A stretch of DNA of 34,504 bases from Methanobacteriota archaeon (GTDB lineage Archaea > Thermoplasmatota > E2 > DHVEG-1). Below are positions 25,250 to 33,245 of this stretch, in pieces. Made by a program: the position numbers and the translations under genes. Positions within the stretch are counted from its first letter, which is position 1. Each line of letters opens with the position of its first letter. Below the pieces are notes generated by a model. The model was not told where the DNA came from and did not search any database. It saw only the letters and a program-made list of their open reading frames with translations. Location: contig JAPKYE010000079.1 of the NCBI GenBank assembly GCA_026394495.1, positions 1 through 34,504 on the forward strand, read 5' to 3'.

Positions 25250-25508
25250 ATGAAAATTGGTGTCTGTGGGATCGCCTGTGAGAAATGCCCGTGTATGACA
25301 ATGAAGAAATGTCCAAATGGTGATAAGGGATGTATTTCAAAAGTGTGTTCGTCTGTGTTTTGGTTGCACCCAGTTTCCGTGTGAGACGATGAAATCAGGT
25401 TCGATTAATTATGGATGCTGTCAGTTTATCTCAGGAAAGATGTACTGCTCTTTTTTTTCGTTTGATCTGATTCTTTTTTTGAAATGTTATCGATACACTC
25501 ATGAATGA
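25250..25508 (+). pseudogene. DUF3795-like gene, frameshifted and internally deleted
   Basis: It starts two bases after pyk. The first frame reads MKIGVCGIACEKCPCMTMKK, CPNGDKGC, then stops after a few more codons. A second frame carries CVRLCFGCTQFPCETMKSGS and INYGCCQFISGK. Both halves belong to the same Cys-rich family (DUF3795-like), which normally joins them through another Cys pair, so a stretch in the middle is lost together with the frame. The end, MYCSFFSFDLIL and so on, is not family-like. Decay is more likely than error because sequence is missing as well as shifted. Confidence 0.65.
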
Positions 25509-25541
25509 TGAATGCATTCTCTATATTGTGGGAGGAGTGAT

Positions 25542-26345
25542 GTGTTGACGTCGACGATCGTTGATCCTTCAGCGGCAGATGCCAATGAATTCCTTGAGAA
25601 ACACTACAAATCAAAAGCTGATAAACAGATGCTTCTTGTTCTTGGCGATTGTCTAGTGGATTATCAGGGTCGTGCGCGATCGCTTCTGGATTGGGGAGAA
25701 CGACTCGTATTGATAAAGCAAGATGGGACAGTTATTGTTCATCAACCTGTGATGCGAGAGCCGGTGAACTGGCAGCCTGCGGGAAGTAACACTACGTTTC
25801 GTGTCCATGATAATCAGCTTATTGTTCGATCATGGCATAATAAGCCACCTGAGAAGATGGCAATTACGTTTCGTGGCCTCAAACTTGTTGCAACGTCGTC
25901 GTTGAAAGATCGAGCAAGTCTTGTCATTGCTGGGATGGAAGCAGATGTTGTGAATCAGATCATCTGTGAACCTGATATGCTTGAGGAAGGATTACGAATC
26001 AGTAAACGGGAAAAACCAGTGAAATCCGGAATGATTGATTTATTTGGGTATGATGTAGATCATACACCGGTTGTTATTGAGGTTAAACGTAGTATTGCAA
26101 CTATTAGCGCGGTGCATCAGCTGCGGATGTACGTGAGTGATGTGAAAAAGGATGTGAAAGAGGCAAATGTCCGTGGGATTCTTTGTGCACCAAGGGTTCC
26201 TGATATGGTGAAGAATTTGTTGTCTGATTATGGTTTGGAATGGCGTGAGGTGGCACGTACTGTAGTGTTACCTGATGATCATCAAAAGACGTTATCGGAA
26301 TTTCTAAAAGAGAAAAAAATGTGTACTATTGAATCTGTGGCATGA
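25542..26345 (+). CDS. nucS: Endonuclease NucS
   Basis: The likely start is GTG at 25542 (or TTG at 25545), 6-9 bases after GGAGG at 25531-25535; the frame is open to 25512. It gives 267 residues. The N-terminal DNA-binding domain contains DYQGRARSLLDWGER, and the C-terminal RecB-like nuclease has Asp166 in MIDLFGYD, Glu180 and Lys182 in VVIEVKRS, with the D-x13-E-x-K spacing of the known enzyme. NucS/EndoMS cuts DNA at flaps or mismatches and works with the sliding clamp in archaea and actinobacteria. It stands alone between a pseudogene and a lipoprotein gene. Confidence 0.93.
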   Translation: MLTSTIVDPSAADANEFLEKHYKSKADKQMLLVLGDCLVDYQGRARSLLDWGERLVLIKQDGTVIVHQPVMREPVNWQPAGSNTTFRVHDNQLIVRSWHNKPPEKMAITFRGLKLVATSSLKDRASLVIAGMEADVVNQIICEPDMLEEGLRISKREKPVKSGMIDLFGYDVDHTPVVIEVKRSIATISAVHQLRMYVSDVKKDVKEANVRGILCAPRVPDMVKNLLSDYGLEWREVARTVVLPDDHQKTLSEFLKEKKMCTIESVA

Positions 26346-26358
26346 ATTAAGAAGAAAT

Positions 26359-26368
26359 AAATTTATAA
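26359..26368 (+). promoter_or_regulatory. TATA-like box for the lipoprotein-ferredoxin-AOR genes
   Basis: AAATTTATAA lies about 38 bases before the ATG at 26402, and GAGGAG at 26393-26398 is the Shine-Dalgarno. Transcription would start near 26388-26392 with a short leader. The three genes that follow are nearly contiguous and probably share it. Confidence 0.45.
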
Positions 26369-26401
26369 GAGGATTGATTCTATAGAGTATTTGAGGAGAG
26401 T

Positions 26402-27322
26402 ATGAGTGAGAAGCAGATTTTCATCATAGGAATTATATTTTTCGTTGTAATGGTATGCTTCAGTGGATGTACTAATAATCAACCATCAAACAACGAAGAC
26501 CAGAATAAAAATGATGAAAAATCAGGGGATCAGTATTTATGGTCAACGATGACGCAGGGGCCGTATCATGATAAAATCTCGTTTGCGACAAGCACTGATT
26601 TGTTTAACTGGACTGATTCTCAACAAATGTTAGCAGAGCATGCTTCTGTACCTGGTGCTGTGGTGAAGACTGATGTGATTTATGTGTATTTTGTTGATGT
26701 TTCTGAGGACGGAAAACCTGAGCAGCTTGGATTGATTCGTTCAGAAAACAATGGAAGTAACTGGTCCGAAAAACAGATTGTGAGTTTTGAAGGTATTGGT
26801 GATAAAGTTCCCGTGGACCCGGCACCGTTCCTTCTTTCAGATGGACGGATTCGATTGTATTATTATGATATTAATGAATTTCGTGTTTCTTCTGGTCCAA
26901 GTGGAACAAATAAGATTTATTCTGCGGTTTCAACCGATGGTGTTCGTTTCATCCAAGAAGATGGCGTTCGATTTGAAAAACAAGGCATCTTTGACCCTGC
27001 TGTGATCAATGTGAATAACGTATGGCGGATGTATGTTGGTGATATAGAAAAAAACATGGTGATTTCAGCGGTATCTCAGGATGGATTGACGTTCACAGAG
27101 GAAGGTACTGCGTATCAAGGTGGTGCTGTACCGTTTGTGTTTTTCAAGGATAACATTTATTATTTGTATACCGCGGGAATCGACATATTGGTTTCATCTA
27201 CTGGTTCAACCTTTTCAAAAACCATATATAGTTTCCGTTCGCAGCTAGGTCAAATAACTGCTGATCCCTCTGTGGTTTTGCTTGGTGATGGACGATATAT
27301 GATGTTGTATAAAACAAAATAA
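26402..27322 (+). CDS. Beta-propeller-like lipoprotein
   Basis: The protein has 306 residues. The signal peptide MSEKQIFIIGIIFFVVMVCF is followed by the lipobox FSGC and a low-complexity Asn/Asp-rich linker to about residue 43. The rest repeats strand patterns with aromatic and Asp residues (SFATSTDLFNWTDS, GLIRSENNGSNWSE, YSAVSTDGVRFIQE, SAVSQDGLTFTEEG), as in five-bladed GH43/GH32 or sialidase-like propellers. DPAPFLLSDGRIRLYY and DPSVVLLGDGRYMMLY are blade strands. Probably a surface sugar-binding protein or glycosidase; I cannot assign catalytic residues with confidence. Twelve bases separate it from the ferredoxin gene. Confidence 0.75.
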   Translation: MSEKQIFIIGIIFFVVMVCFSGCTNNQPSNNEDQNKNDEKSGDQYLWSTMTQGPYHDKISFATSTDLFNWTDSQQMLAEHASVPGAVVKTDVIYVYFVDVSEDGKPEQLGLIRSENNGSNWSEKQIVSFEGIGDKVPVDPAPFLLSDGRIRLYYYDINEFRVSSGPSGTNKIYSAVSTDGVRFIQEDGVRFEKQGIFDPAVINVNNVWRMYVGDIEKNMVISAVSQDGLTFTEEGTAYQGGAVPFVFFKDNIYYLYTAGIDILVSSTGSTFSKTIYSFRSQLGQITADPSVVLLGDGRYMMLYKTK

Positions 27323-27334
27323 TTAAGGATTGGT

Positions 27335-27769
27335 ATGGAAAAATCAAGGCTTGCGATCGTTGATACGGAGCGTTGCGTTGGATGTCAAAGCTGCATGTTT
27401 GCTTGTGCTCGTAGATTTGGTGATGGCGGGCTTGGGAAAACATGTATCGGCGTGAAATCTGCGGGTGGTCTTGAACGAGGATTTGTTGTAATCATCTGCA
27501 GAGCCTGCGATAATCCACCGTGTGCAAAGGTGTGTCCGACAAACGCTTTGTCTCTGCGGGAAAGCGGTGGTGTGAATCTAGATCTGAAGAAATGTATTTC
27601 GTGTCGTAATTGCGTTGATGCATGTATTATGAAAGCGGTTTTCTGGGATAATGAAAACAATAAACCGATGATCTGTGTTCATTGCGGGTATTGTGTTGGG
27701 TTTTGCCCTCATAATGTGTTAAAGATGGAGAAAAAATCAAGCGAGGTGATTCCAGTTGCTCCTCAATGA
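27335..27769 (+). CDS. 4Fe-4S polyferredoxin-type subunit next to AOR
   Basis: The protein has 144 residues. Cysteine groups are CVGCQSCMFAC, CRACDNPPCAKVCP, CISCRNCVDAC and CVHCGYCVGFCP, enough for four [4Fe-4S] clusters. It resembles the electron-transfer subunits that accompany aldehyde oxidoreductases and DmsB/HycB-like proteins. Its 3' end overlaps the AOR gene by 14 bases, so the products are likely made together, and it probably carries electrons from the AOR. AAGGA lies about six bases before the ATG. Confidence 0.9.
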   Translation: MEKSRLAIVDTERCVGCQSCMFACARRFGDGGLGKTCIGVKSAGGLERGFVVIICRACDNPPCAKVCPTNALSLRESGGVNLDLKKCISCRNCVDACIMKAVFWDNENNKPMICVHCGYCVGFCPHNVLKMEKKSSEVIPVAPQ

Positions 27770-29522
27770 TCCGCTGTCAAATATTTTGTTTGTTGATCTT
27801 TCAAAAAAAGAGTTCTGGGTGGAAAACCGTCGTGAACTCTTTGATAATTATCTTGGAGGCTCTGGTGTTGGTATTCAGCTTCTTAATGAAACATGTCCGC
27901 AAGGAGCAAAACCGTTGAGTCCTGAGAATCCGATTATTTTTACGGTTGGTCCGCTCACCGGGTTATATCCGCTGGCGTCAAAAACTGTAGCGATGTTCAA
28001 ATCACCTCTTACGGGAAACCTTGGTGAAAGTCATTGTGGTGGACGTAGTGCTATTGCGATTAGGCTTGCGGGATACGGTGCTCTTGTCATCAAAGGAGCA
28101 AGTGATATTCCTTTGTATCTTGCAATTCATCAAGATAAAGTGTTTTTCCGTGATGCGACATCGCTTTGGGGTATGGGTAGTAATTTTACTGTAGGGCGAG
28201 TCATTCGAGAAATCGAGCCAGGGGATGGTTTTCGTACAATCATGAGGATTGGGCGTGCCGGAGAAAATCTTGTCTCGTATGCTTGTGTGATGACCGAGAC
28301 ATATCGTCATTTTGGTCGGTTGGGTCTTGGGGCGGTTTTTGGTAGTAAGAAGCTGAAGGGAATTGTCGTCTCTGGTAAACGTTCGTTGCCTGTTGGAGAA
28401 AAAAAAGAGTATAGGACGTCATATGATGAAATCTATAATGCTGCGGTGAGTTCTACAGCAATGAAAAAATATCATGATATTGGGACTGCGGAGAATGTTT
28501 CTCCTTTGAATGAGCTTGGTGGATTGCCAACAAAGAATCTTACTGAACAGCGGTTTCCTGAGGCATCAAAGATATCTGGTGAGGCGTTTGCAGAGCGGTA
28601 TCTTGGTCGTCGTCTTGCATGTTCGCATTGTCCTGTGGGTTGTATTCATATTGCAGCTCTACGTGAATCCTATGAGGATGAAAAATACTTCTATAAAACA
28701 TCGATGATTTCGTATGATTACGAACCGATTTTTGCGCTGGGAAGCATGCTTGGCATCAATGACCCTGAAGGTTTTCTACGACTGATGGATCAAGTAGAGA
28801 TCCTTGGGTTAGATGCAATGAGTGCTGGGGTGATTCTGGCATGGGCGACCGAAGCACAGAATCATGGATTGATATCTGAGAAAGAGACAGAAGGAATTCG
28901 TCTTCAATGGGGTGATTACCATGCGTACATGCAGATGACGAAAAAAATCGTGGATCAGTCAAATCCTTTTTTTCATGCGTTGGCTCAGGGGATTAATCAT
29001 GCTGCATCATTGTACGGTGGGAAGGAGTATGCTCTTGCTTTTGGGGGAAATGAGATGCCGGGGTATCATACGGGTCCAGGTGCATATATCGGTGTTCTGA
29101 TTGGTGCCCGTCATAGTCATTTGGATAACGCAGGATATAGTGTTGATCAGAAAAACATTGGAAAACCTGTTATGTCTCCTGAAGTACTTGTTGATACTTT
29201 GATTGCTGAGGAAGAATGGCGGCAGATTCTTTCAAGTCTTGTCGTATGTTTTTTTGCTCGAGGTATTTACCCTCGTGATATCATTCTGAAAACACTGAAT
29301 GTCGCTGGTTTTCCTATCAACTCTGAAGAGCTTACCCTTCTTGGGAAAACGATCTTACATGAAAAACTACGCTTTAAGATTCGAGAGGGATACACGCTTA
29401 ATGTCGATAACATACCGCAAAGGATTTTTCAGACTCCTTCGTCATTAGGGCTCATAGATAAAGAATATATTCGAACAGCAGTTGAATATGCTCAGAAAAA
29501 ATTGCTTGAAGCACCGGTATGA
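27756..29522 (+). CDS. aor: Aldehyde:ferredoxin oxidoreductase (tungsten enzyme)
   Basis: The protein has 588 residues, the usual length. It starts with TTG, nine or so bases after GAGGTG, inside the ferredoxin gene. The AOR N-terminal domain is seen in VDLSKKEFWVE, YLGGSGVGIQLL and FTVGPLTGLYPLASK; RLGLGAVFGSKKLKGIVVSG is family-typical. The [4Fe-4S] site is Cys289, Cys292 and Cys296 (ACSHCPVGC), with a more distal Cys in SLVVCFF. It oxidises aldehydes to acids, with the tungsten bis-pterin cofactor, and passes electrons to ferredoxin. The specific aldehyde cannot be read from sequence. Confidence 0.94.
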   Translation: MLLNDPLSNILFVDLSKKEFWVENRRELFDNYLGGSGVGIQLLNETCPQGAKPLSPENPIIFTVGPLTGLYPLASKTVAMFKSPLTGNLGESHCGGRSAIAIRLAGYGALVIKGASDIPLYLAIHQDKVFFRDATSLWGMGSNFTVGRVIREIEPGDGFRTIMRIGRAGENLVSYACVMTETYRHFGRLGLGAVFGSKKLKGIVVSGKRSLPVGEKKEYRTSYDEIYNAAVSSTAMKKYHDIGTAENVSPLNELGGLPTKNLTEQRFPEASKISGEAFAERYLGRRLACSHCPVGCIHIAALRESYEDEKYFYKTSMISYDYEPIFALGSMLGINDPEGFLRLMDQVEILGLDAMSAGVILAWATEAQNHGLISEKETEGIRLQWGDYHAYMQMTKKIVDQSNPFFHALAQGINHAASLYGGKEYALAFGGNEMPGYHTGPGAYIGVLIGARHSHLDNAGYSVDQKNIGKPVMSPEVLVDTLIAEEEWRQILSSLVVCFFARGIYPRDIILKTLNVAGFPINSEELTLLGKTILHEKLRFKIREGYTLNVDNIPQRIFQTPSSLGLIDKEYIRTAVEYAQKKLLEAPV

Positions 29523-29683
29523 TAATATTATTTTGTTGAGATGTAATGCGTGTTGATTTAGTTTGTTTTGAAAAAAAAGTTTATAGTTTTGTGAACGTGA
29601 TGAAAAATTATTGTGAAATAATTCTGATTTGTTTTTAAGAATGTATTTAAATCTTTATTCTTTTACATTTAAACGATATTCAT

Positions 29684-30919
29684 ATGGAACACAAACTGTA
29701 TCTTCGACTTTTGTCTTCATTATATATATCCACTTTTTTTATTCGTACGAGCTTTGGAATTATGATTGCGACCCTTCCGATATATCTTGGTATCACGAAG
29801 GATTACGTTGGGTATGGTCTTGTTGCTGCGGCATCACCTTTGTTTGAGATGGGGACCGTGTTTTTTATTGGGGCTATCGTGGATCGGTATGGGCGAAAGC
29901 AGATACTTCTTTTTGGGTTGTTGATTGCCGGGTTTTTTATGTTTCTGCTTTCTGTTACAAAAAATCTCTATGTTATCTTTGGTATTAATGCGGCTCATGG
30001 TATTGCTGCTGGTGCTATTCTTGTTGCTTCTCTTGCACTTCTTACGGATTATGCGCCTGCAGAGCGACGGGGACGTGAAATGGGGGCGTTTGACGCTTTC
30101 AATATGCTAGGGTGGGTCGTTGGGTATGCTGTTGGGGTGTTGTTCCTTGAGTTTTTCAAAGATGCATTGTGGTCAGCGTTTGTGGTTGCTGGTGTAATGG
30201 CAGTAGCCGGGTTTGTGTATTCGTATATCAATATCACGGAGCCGGAAAAAGGTAGTTATTTGTTTGAAAAAATTCACTTCAGAAGCATACTTGATGTGTT
30301 GAAACAACGGTCTATTATTCTGTTGACGTTGCCGTGGTTTATCGTATTTATGCTTATTGGGGCTGCTATGACGTTTCTTACAGTGTCAACTTCTCAGGGA
30401 ATTATCATGATCAGCCCTGTTGTTCTGGCCACTGTTATTCTTGTCGGTGGACTTTTCCTTATCATAACTCAGATTATTTATGGCAGACTTTCTGATAAAT
30501 ATGGGCGTCTTCCGATTATGTTTGTTGGTACGATTGGTTTTGTTGGTCTGATGGCAATCATCGGGATAGGATATGTGTTTTCTCCAACAACTAGTGGTGA
30601 AGATATTAGGGGGAGTATTACTCGATTCTGGCCACTTCTTGGGTTATTTGGGTTTATGGCGCTCGCTTTTGGTCCGTCTGCGCTCTCGTCGCTTGCTGAT
30701 GAGACTCATCAGAAAAAGAAGGGTGTGACGATGGCGGTGTATAGTGTGGTGATTAGTGCAGGGATGTTTGTGGGAATCCCTTTAATTGCCGCTATTTCTG
30801 ATAATTATGGTGGATTTGGGGTACTTGTTTTCACGATTGGGTGTGCTATTGCGATGTTGTGTCTGATGATTGGACGATATGTTGATGTCAAGGGGAAGAC
30901 AAGAGCTGTAATATCCTAG
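29684..30919 (+). CDS. Major facilitator superfamily transporter
   Basis: The protein has 411 residues with about 12 hydrophobic helices. The loop 2-3 motif is DRYGRKQILLFG, the second-half counterpart is GRLSDKYGRLPIMFVG. The family spans exporters and nutrient uptake carriers; no substrate motif is recognised. No Shine-Dalgarno precedes the ATG, and a TATA-like TATTTAAAT at 29644-29652 lies about 36 bases upstream, so the transcript is probably nearly leaderless. The gap 29523-29683 holds nothing else. Confidence 0.92.
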   Translation: MEHKLYLRLLSSLYISTFFIRTSFGIMIATLPIYLGITKDYVGYGLVAAASPLFEMGTVFFIGAIVDRYGRKQILLFGLLIAGFFMFLLSVTKNLYVIFGINAAHGIAAGAILVASLALLTDYAPAERRGREMGAFDAFNMLGWVVGYAVGVLFLEFFKDALWSAFVVAGVMAVAGFVYSYINITEPEKGSYLFEKIHFRSILDVLKQRSIILLTLPWFIVFMLIGAAMTFLTVSTSQGIIMISPVVLATVILVGGLFLIITQIIYGRLSDKYGRLPIMFVGTIGFVGLMAIIGIGYVFSPTTSGEDIRGSITRFWPLLGLFGFMALAFGPSALSSLADETHQKKKGVTMAVYSVVISAGMFVGIPLIAAISDNYGGFGVLVFTIGCAIAMLCLMIGRYVDVKGKTRAVIS

Positions 30920-31027
30920 TTTTCTTCTGTTTTTCAAAGAAATGTTCCTTGGAGTTCGTGATTTCGGAATGTTTATTAGATGTTTATCTATCAAATAAAA
31001 GAAAATTATTGATGTTTAGGAATGTTT

Positions 31028-31486
31028 ATGTTTGAGATATTACCACCACCGTTGATTTCGTTTCTTTTTGGGGGAATCCCTATCTCCGAGGTTCGAGGTT
31101 CAGCAATTTATTCTTTTAGTGTGAATGATCCTTTTCTAATGGTGTTTGGCATTGTGGGAAATATTGTTGCCTCTCTTGGTCTTTTATTGTTGTGGAATAT
31201 ACTCAAGATTGATCGTATTGGGAAACGGATCGTTGGAAAACGACTTGGGAAAATGATTGAACGGTTTCATAAGAATCATGAGCTTGGGGAAACAATTGGT
31301 CTTGTTGTGTTCATTGGTATCCCATTTCCATTGACCGGAGTGTATTCTGGTGTGTTAGTAGGCAAAATTCTTAAGGTTTCTGATAAAAAAATCATTTGTG
31401 CATGTATTTTTGGTGTTCTTGTCGCATCGTGTATCATGTTTTTTGCTTTGAGTGGTTTTGTTTCACTTTTTTCTTTTTTAACATAA
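31028..31486 (+). CDS. Small multidrug-export-type membrane protein (COG2426)
   Basis: The protein has 152 residues. The start at 31028 is six bases after AGGA; an ATG two codons upstream at 31022 is also possible. PPPLISFLFGGIPISEVRGS matches the PF06695 N-terminus (PxxExRGs), with hydrophobic helices in the middle and GLVVFIGIPFPLTGVYSGVL with A/G-rich helices at the end. Despite the family name, transport activity is poorly established. The gene lies about 100 bases after the MFS gene. Confidence 0.88.
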   Translation: MFEILPPPLISFLFGGIPISEVRGSAIYSFSVNDPFLMVFGIVGNIVASLGLLLLWNILKIDRIGKRIVGKRLGKMIERFHKNHELGETIGLVVFIGIPFPLTGVYSGVLVGKILKVSDKKIICACIFGVLVASCIMFFALSGFVSLFSFLT

Positions 31487-31572
31487 CTTGTTGGTAATGT
31501 TTTATACAGTTTAATATAGGTCGATATTGTTTCTGTTCGTACGATACGCTGTGAGGAGTGTGTTTTTCCACA

Positions 31573-32526
31573 ATGAAAAAAATTGGGTTGTTGACTAGGG
31601 ATTGTGCAGGTGTTAATGCTGCGATTCGTTCTGTGGTGAGATCTGCGGTGTGTTGTGATATTGATGTTGCGGGTGTGTTGAGAGGATATGATGGGTTGAT
31701 TGATGGTGATGTTATTCCGTTGGATCGGCAATCTGTCTCAGGGATAATTAATCGTGGTGGTACTATGTTGAAGACCGCGCGGTCTCAACGGTTCTGTACG
31801 GAACAAGGTCAAAAACAGGCGGTTGAAACCATTCGAAATAATAATATTGATGGTTTGATTGTTATCGGGGGGAATGGTTCGTTGACTGGTGCGCATCTTC
31901 TTGCAACAAGGTATGGTATACCAGTTGTTGGTATTCCTGCAACTATTGATAATGATGTGAATGGGGTGGATTTGACAATTGGTGCTGATACTGCGATTAA
32001 TGTTGCGCTTGATGCGGTTGATAAGATTCGTGATACTGTTTCTAGTCTTGAGCGGATTTTTATTGTGGAGGTGATGGGTCGTTCTTGTGGGTATCTTGCG
32101 TTGCAGGTTGCTCTTGCTGGTGGTTGTGAGGAGGTGCTGCTTCCTGAGCAGGGTTTTGATGTTGAGATGATGTGTAATGAAATCGTTGCTGGGAATACTC
32201 ATGGGAAGACAAGTTGGATTATCATTGTCGCTGAGGGTACTGCGAAAGCTCAGGATATTGCGGCGATGATTACGGGAAAAACAGGTTTGGAGACGCGTGT
32301 GGCGGTCCTGGGTCATATTCAGCGAGGGGGAGCTCCTTCTGCGATTGATCGTATTCTAGCTGCGCGTCTGGGGAATTTTGCGGTTGAGGTGTTACTGGAT
32401 GGTGCGACTGATTGTTGTGTTGGGTTGAAGGATGATCGGTTGATCACCATTCCCTTGGAGGTTGCTATTCAACATAAGAAACTTGAAGTTGAGAGTTTTT
32501 ACAAGTTGATAAAGATTCTTACGTAA
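31573..32526 (+). CDS. pfkA: 6-phosphofructokinase (PfkA family), divergent nucleotide loop
   Basis: The ATG at 31573 gives 317 residues, matching the family start MKKIG; a GTG at 31558 is in frame but overlaps the Shine-Dalgarno GAGGAG at 31553-31558, which is rather far (14 bases) from the ATG. Family motifs are present: GTMLKTARSQRF, PATIDNDVNGVDLTIGADTA with the catalytic Asp126, EVMGRSCGYLAL, and GHIQRGGAPSAIDRILAARL. It should phosphorylate fructose-6-phosphate. Two points are odd: the N-terminal loop reads LTRDCAGVN, two residues shorter than the usual LTSGGDCAGLN, and GGNGS replaces GGDGS (Asn101). Alanine, not lysine, precedes TIDND, arguing for ATP rather than pyrophosphate. Confidence 0.9.
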   Translation: MKKIGLLTRDCAGVNAAIRSVVRSAVCCDIDVAGVLRGYDGLIDGDVIPLDRQSVSGIINRGGTMLKTARSQRFCTEQGQKQAVETIRNNNIDGLIVIGGNGSLTGAHLLATRYGIPVVGIPATIDNDVNGVDLTIGADTAINVALDAVDKIRDTVSSLERIFIVEVMGRSCGYLALQVALAGGCEEVLLPEQGFDVEMMCNEIVAGNTHGKTSWIIIVAEGTAKAQDIAAMITGKTGLETRVAVLGHIQRGGAPSAIDRILAARLGNFAVEVLLDGATDCCVGLKDDRLITIPLEVAIQHKKLEVESFYKLIKILT

Positions 32527-32581
32527 TTGATTGATGTAGTGTTGCTAAAATGTTATCCTGTAAGATAAAAAAGGTTTTGTT

Positions 32582-32704
32582 CTAAATTTTCTCGCTCATT
32601 AATCGACTTGATTCTTTCTGCGCCTTGTATTCTGAGTATCCTTGGTTGATGAAATGCTCGTATACTGCATCACGATACAGGGTTTTTTGTTCATTTTTCA
32701 TCAT
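32582..32704 (-). CDS. 40-residue protein candidate with leaderless promoter
   Basis: The frame reads MMKNEQKTLYRDAVYEHF, then INQGYSEYKAQKESSRLM and SEKI before TAG. The composition is charged and helical, unlike the surrounding A/T-rich noise. On the minus strand AAATTTAAATATA lies around 32728-32738, about 29 bases before the ATG, a spacing that would start transcription at or next to the ATG, typical of leaderless archaeal messages. It is convergent with the PFK gene. No family is recognised. Confidence 0.5.
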   Translation of the reverse strand: MMKNEQKTLYRDAVYEHFINQGYSEYKAQKESSRLMSEKI

Positions 32705-32781
32705 ATTATATGATAGTATGGGTTATATTTAAATTTATCGTTTATATAAATAAAATTATATTTATATATTTTCCATTTTTT

Positions 32782-32851
32782 CCGCCTTTTTTGGGTGAGA
32801 TCATCCCCCGACGGTTTGATGTCGGGGGTTTTGTTCTCGCGATACGGGCGG
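32782..32851 (+). ncRNA. Nested-hairpin RNA candidate
   Basis: Three nested helices can form: CCGCC (32782-32786) with GGCGG (32847-32851); GTGAGA (32795-32800) with TCTCGC (32835-32840), one G-U pair; and CCCCCGAC (32805-32812) with GTCGGGGG (32821-32828) around the loop GGTTTGAT. It is G+C-rich inside an A/T-rich gap, and a TATA-like TTTATATAAATA lies near 32742-32753, about the right distance for a start near 32770-32775. A T-rich stretch follows near 32871-32885. An alternative is an elaborate terminator. Confidence 0.45.
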
Positions 32852-32891
32852 TTGCTCCAATTGTTTGAAATGTTTTTTCCTCCCCTTGTGA

Positions 32892-32916
32892 TGTGTGTGT
32901 GTGTGTGTGTGTGTGT
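32892..32916. repeat. TG dinucleotide microsatellite
   Basis: An unbroken 25-base alternating TG run, about twelve repeats, beginning just after the RNA candidate. Alternating purine-pyrimidine DNA of this length can adopt Z-form and slip in replication. The remainder of the gap, 32917-33245, is A/T-rich and shows no gene I can support. Confidence 0.9.
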
Positions 32917-33245
32917 TTGTTGTCGTTGGAGAGTGAATATTTTTATTCAAGTAATACAATTAATTGTTTTGATATATATAATTTTCCTAAAAAAAGTGAT
33001 GGTATTTTGAAGAGTTTCGAATAAGATACACAACAGGAGTGTTTTTATTGTTAAAATATAGCTTCCTGTATATTCAACGCCAAATCCTCTCTCGAATGTT
33101 ATAATTAGATTCCAGGAACTTAACAACTTCGACAAATACAATTGTTTTTAAAGATTAAATATTACAAAGATATACTTTGCAACCAATAGCATACATAAAC
33201 AAGTCCATTATCGGTATTAAGCGAAAAGACCGAAATGAAAAAAAG

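Noticed and set aside
31738-32316. 192-residue frame on the minus strand opposite the PFK gene
   Set aside because: It mirrors a strongly supported family gene; its protein is a Thr/Asn/His-rich composition typical of an antisense shadow.
32947-33141. 64-residue minus-strand frame in the A/T-rich gap
   Set aside because: No start signal, no family, and composition expected from A/T-rich non-coding DNA.
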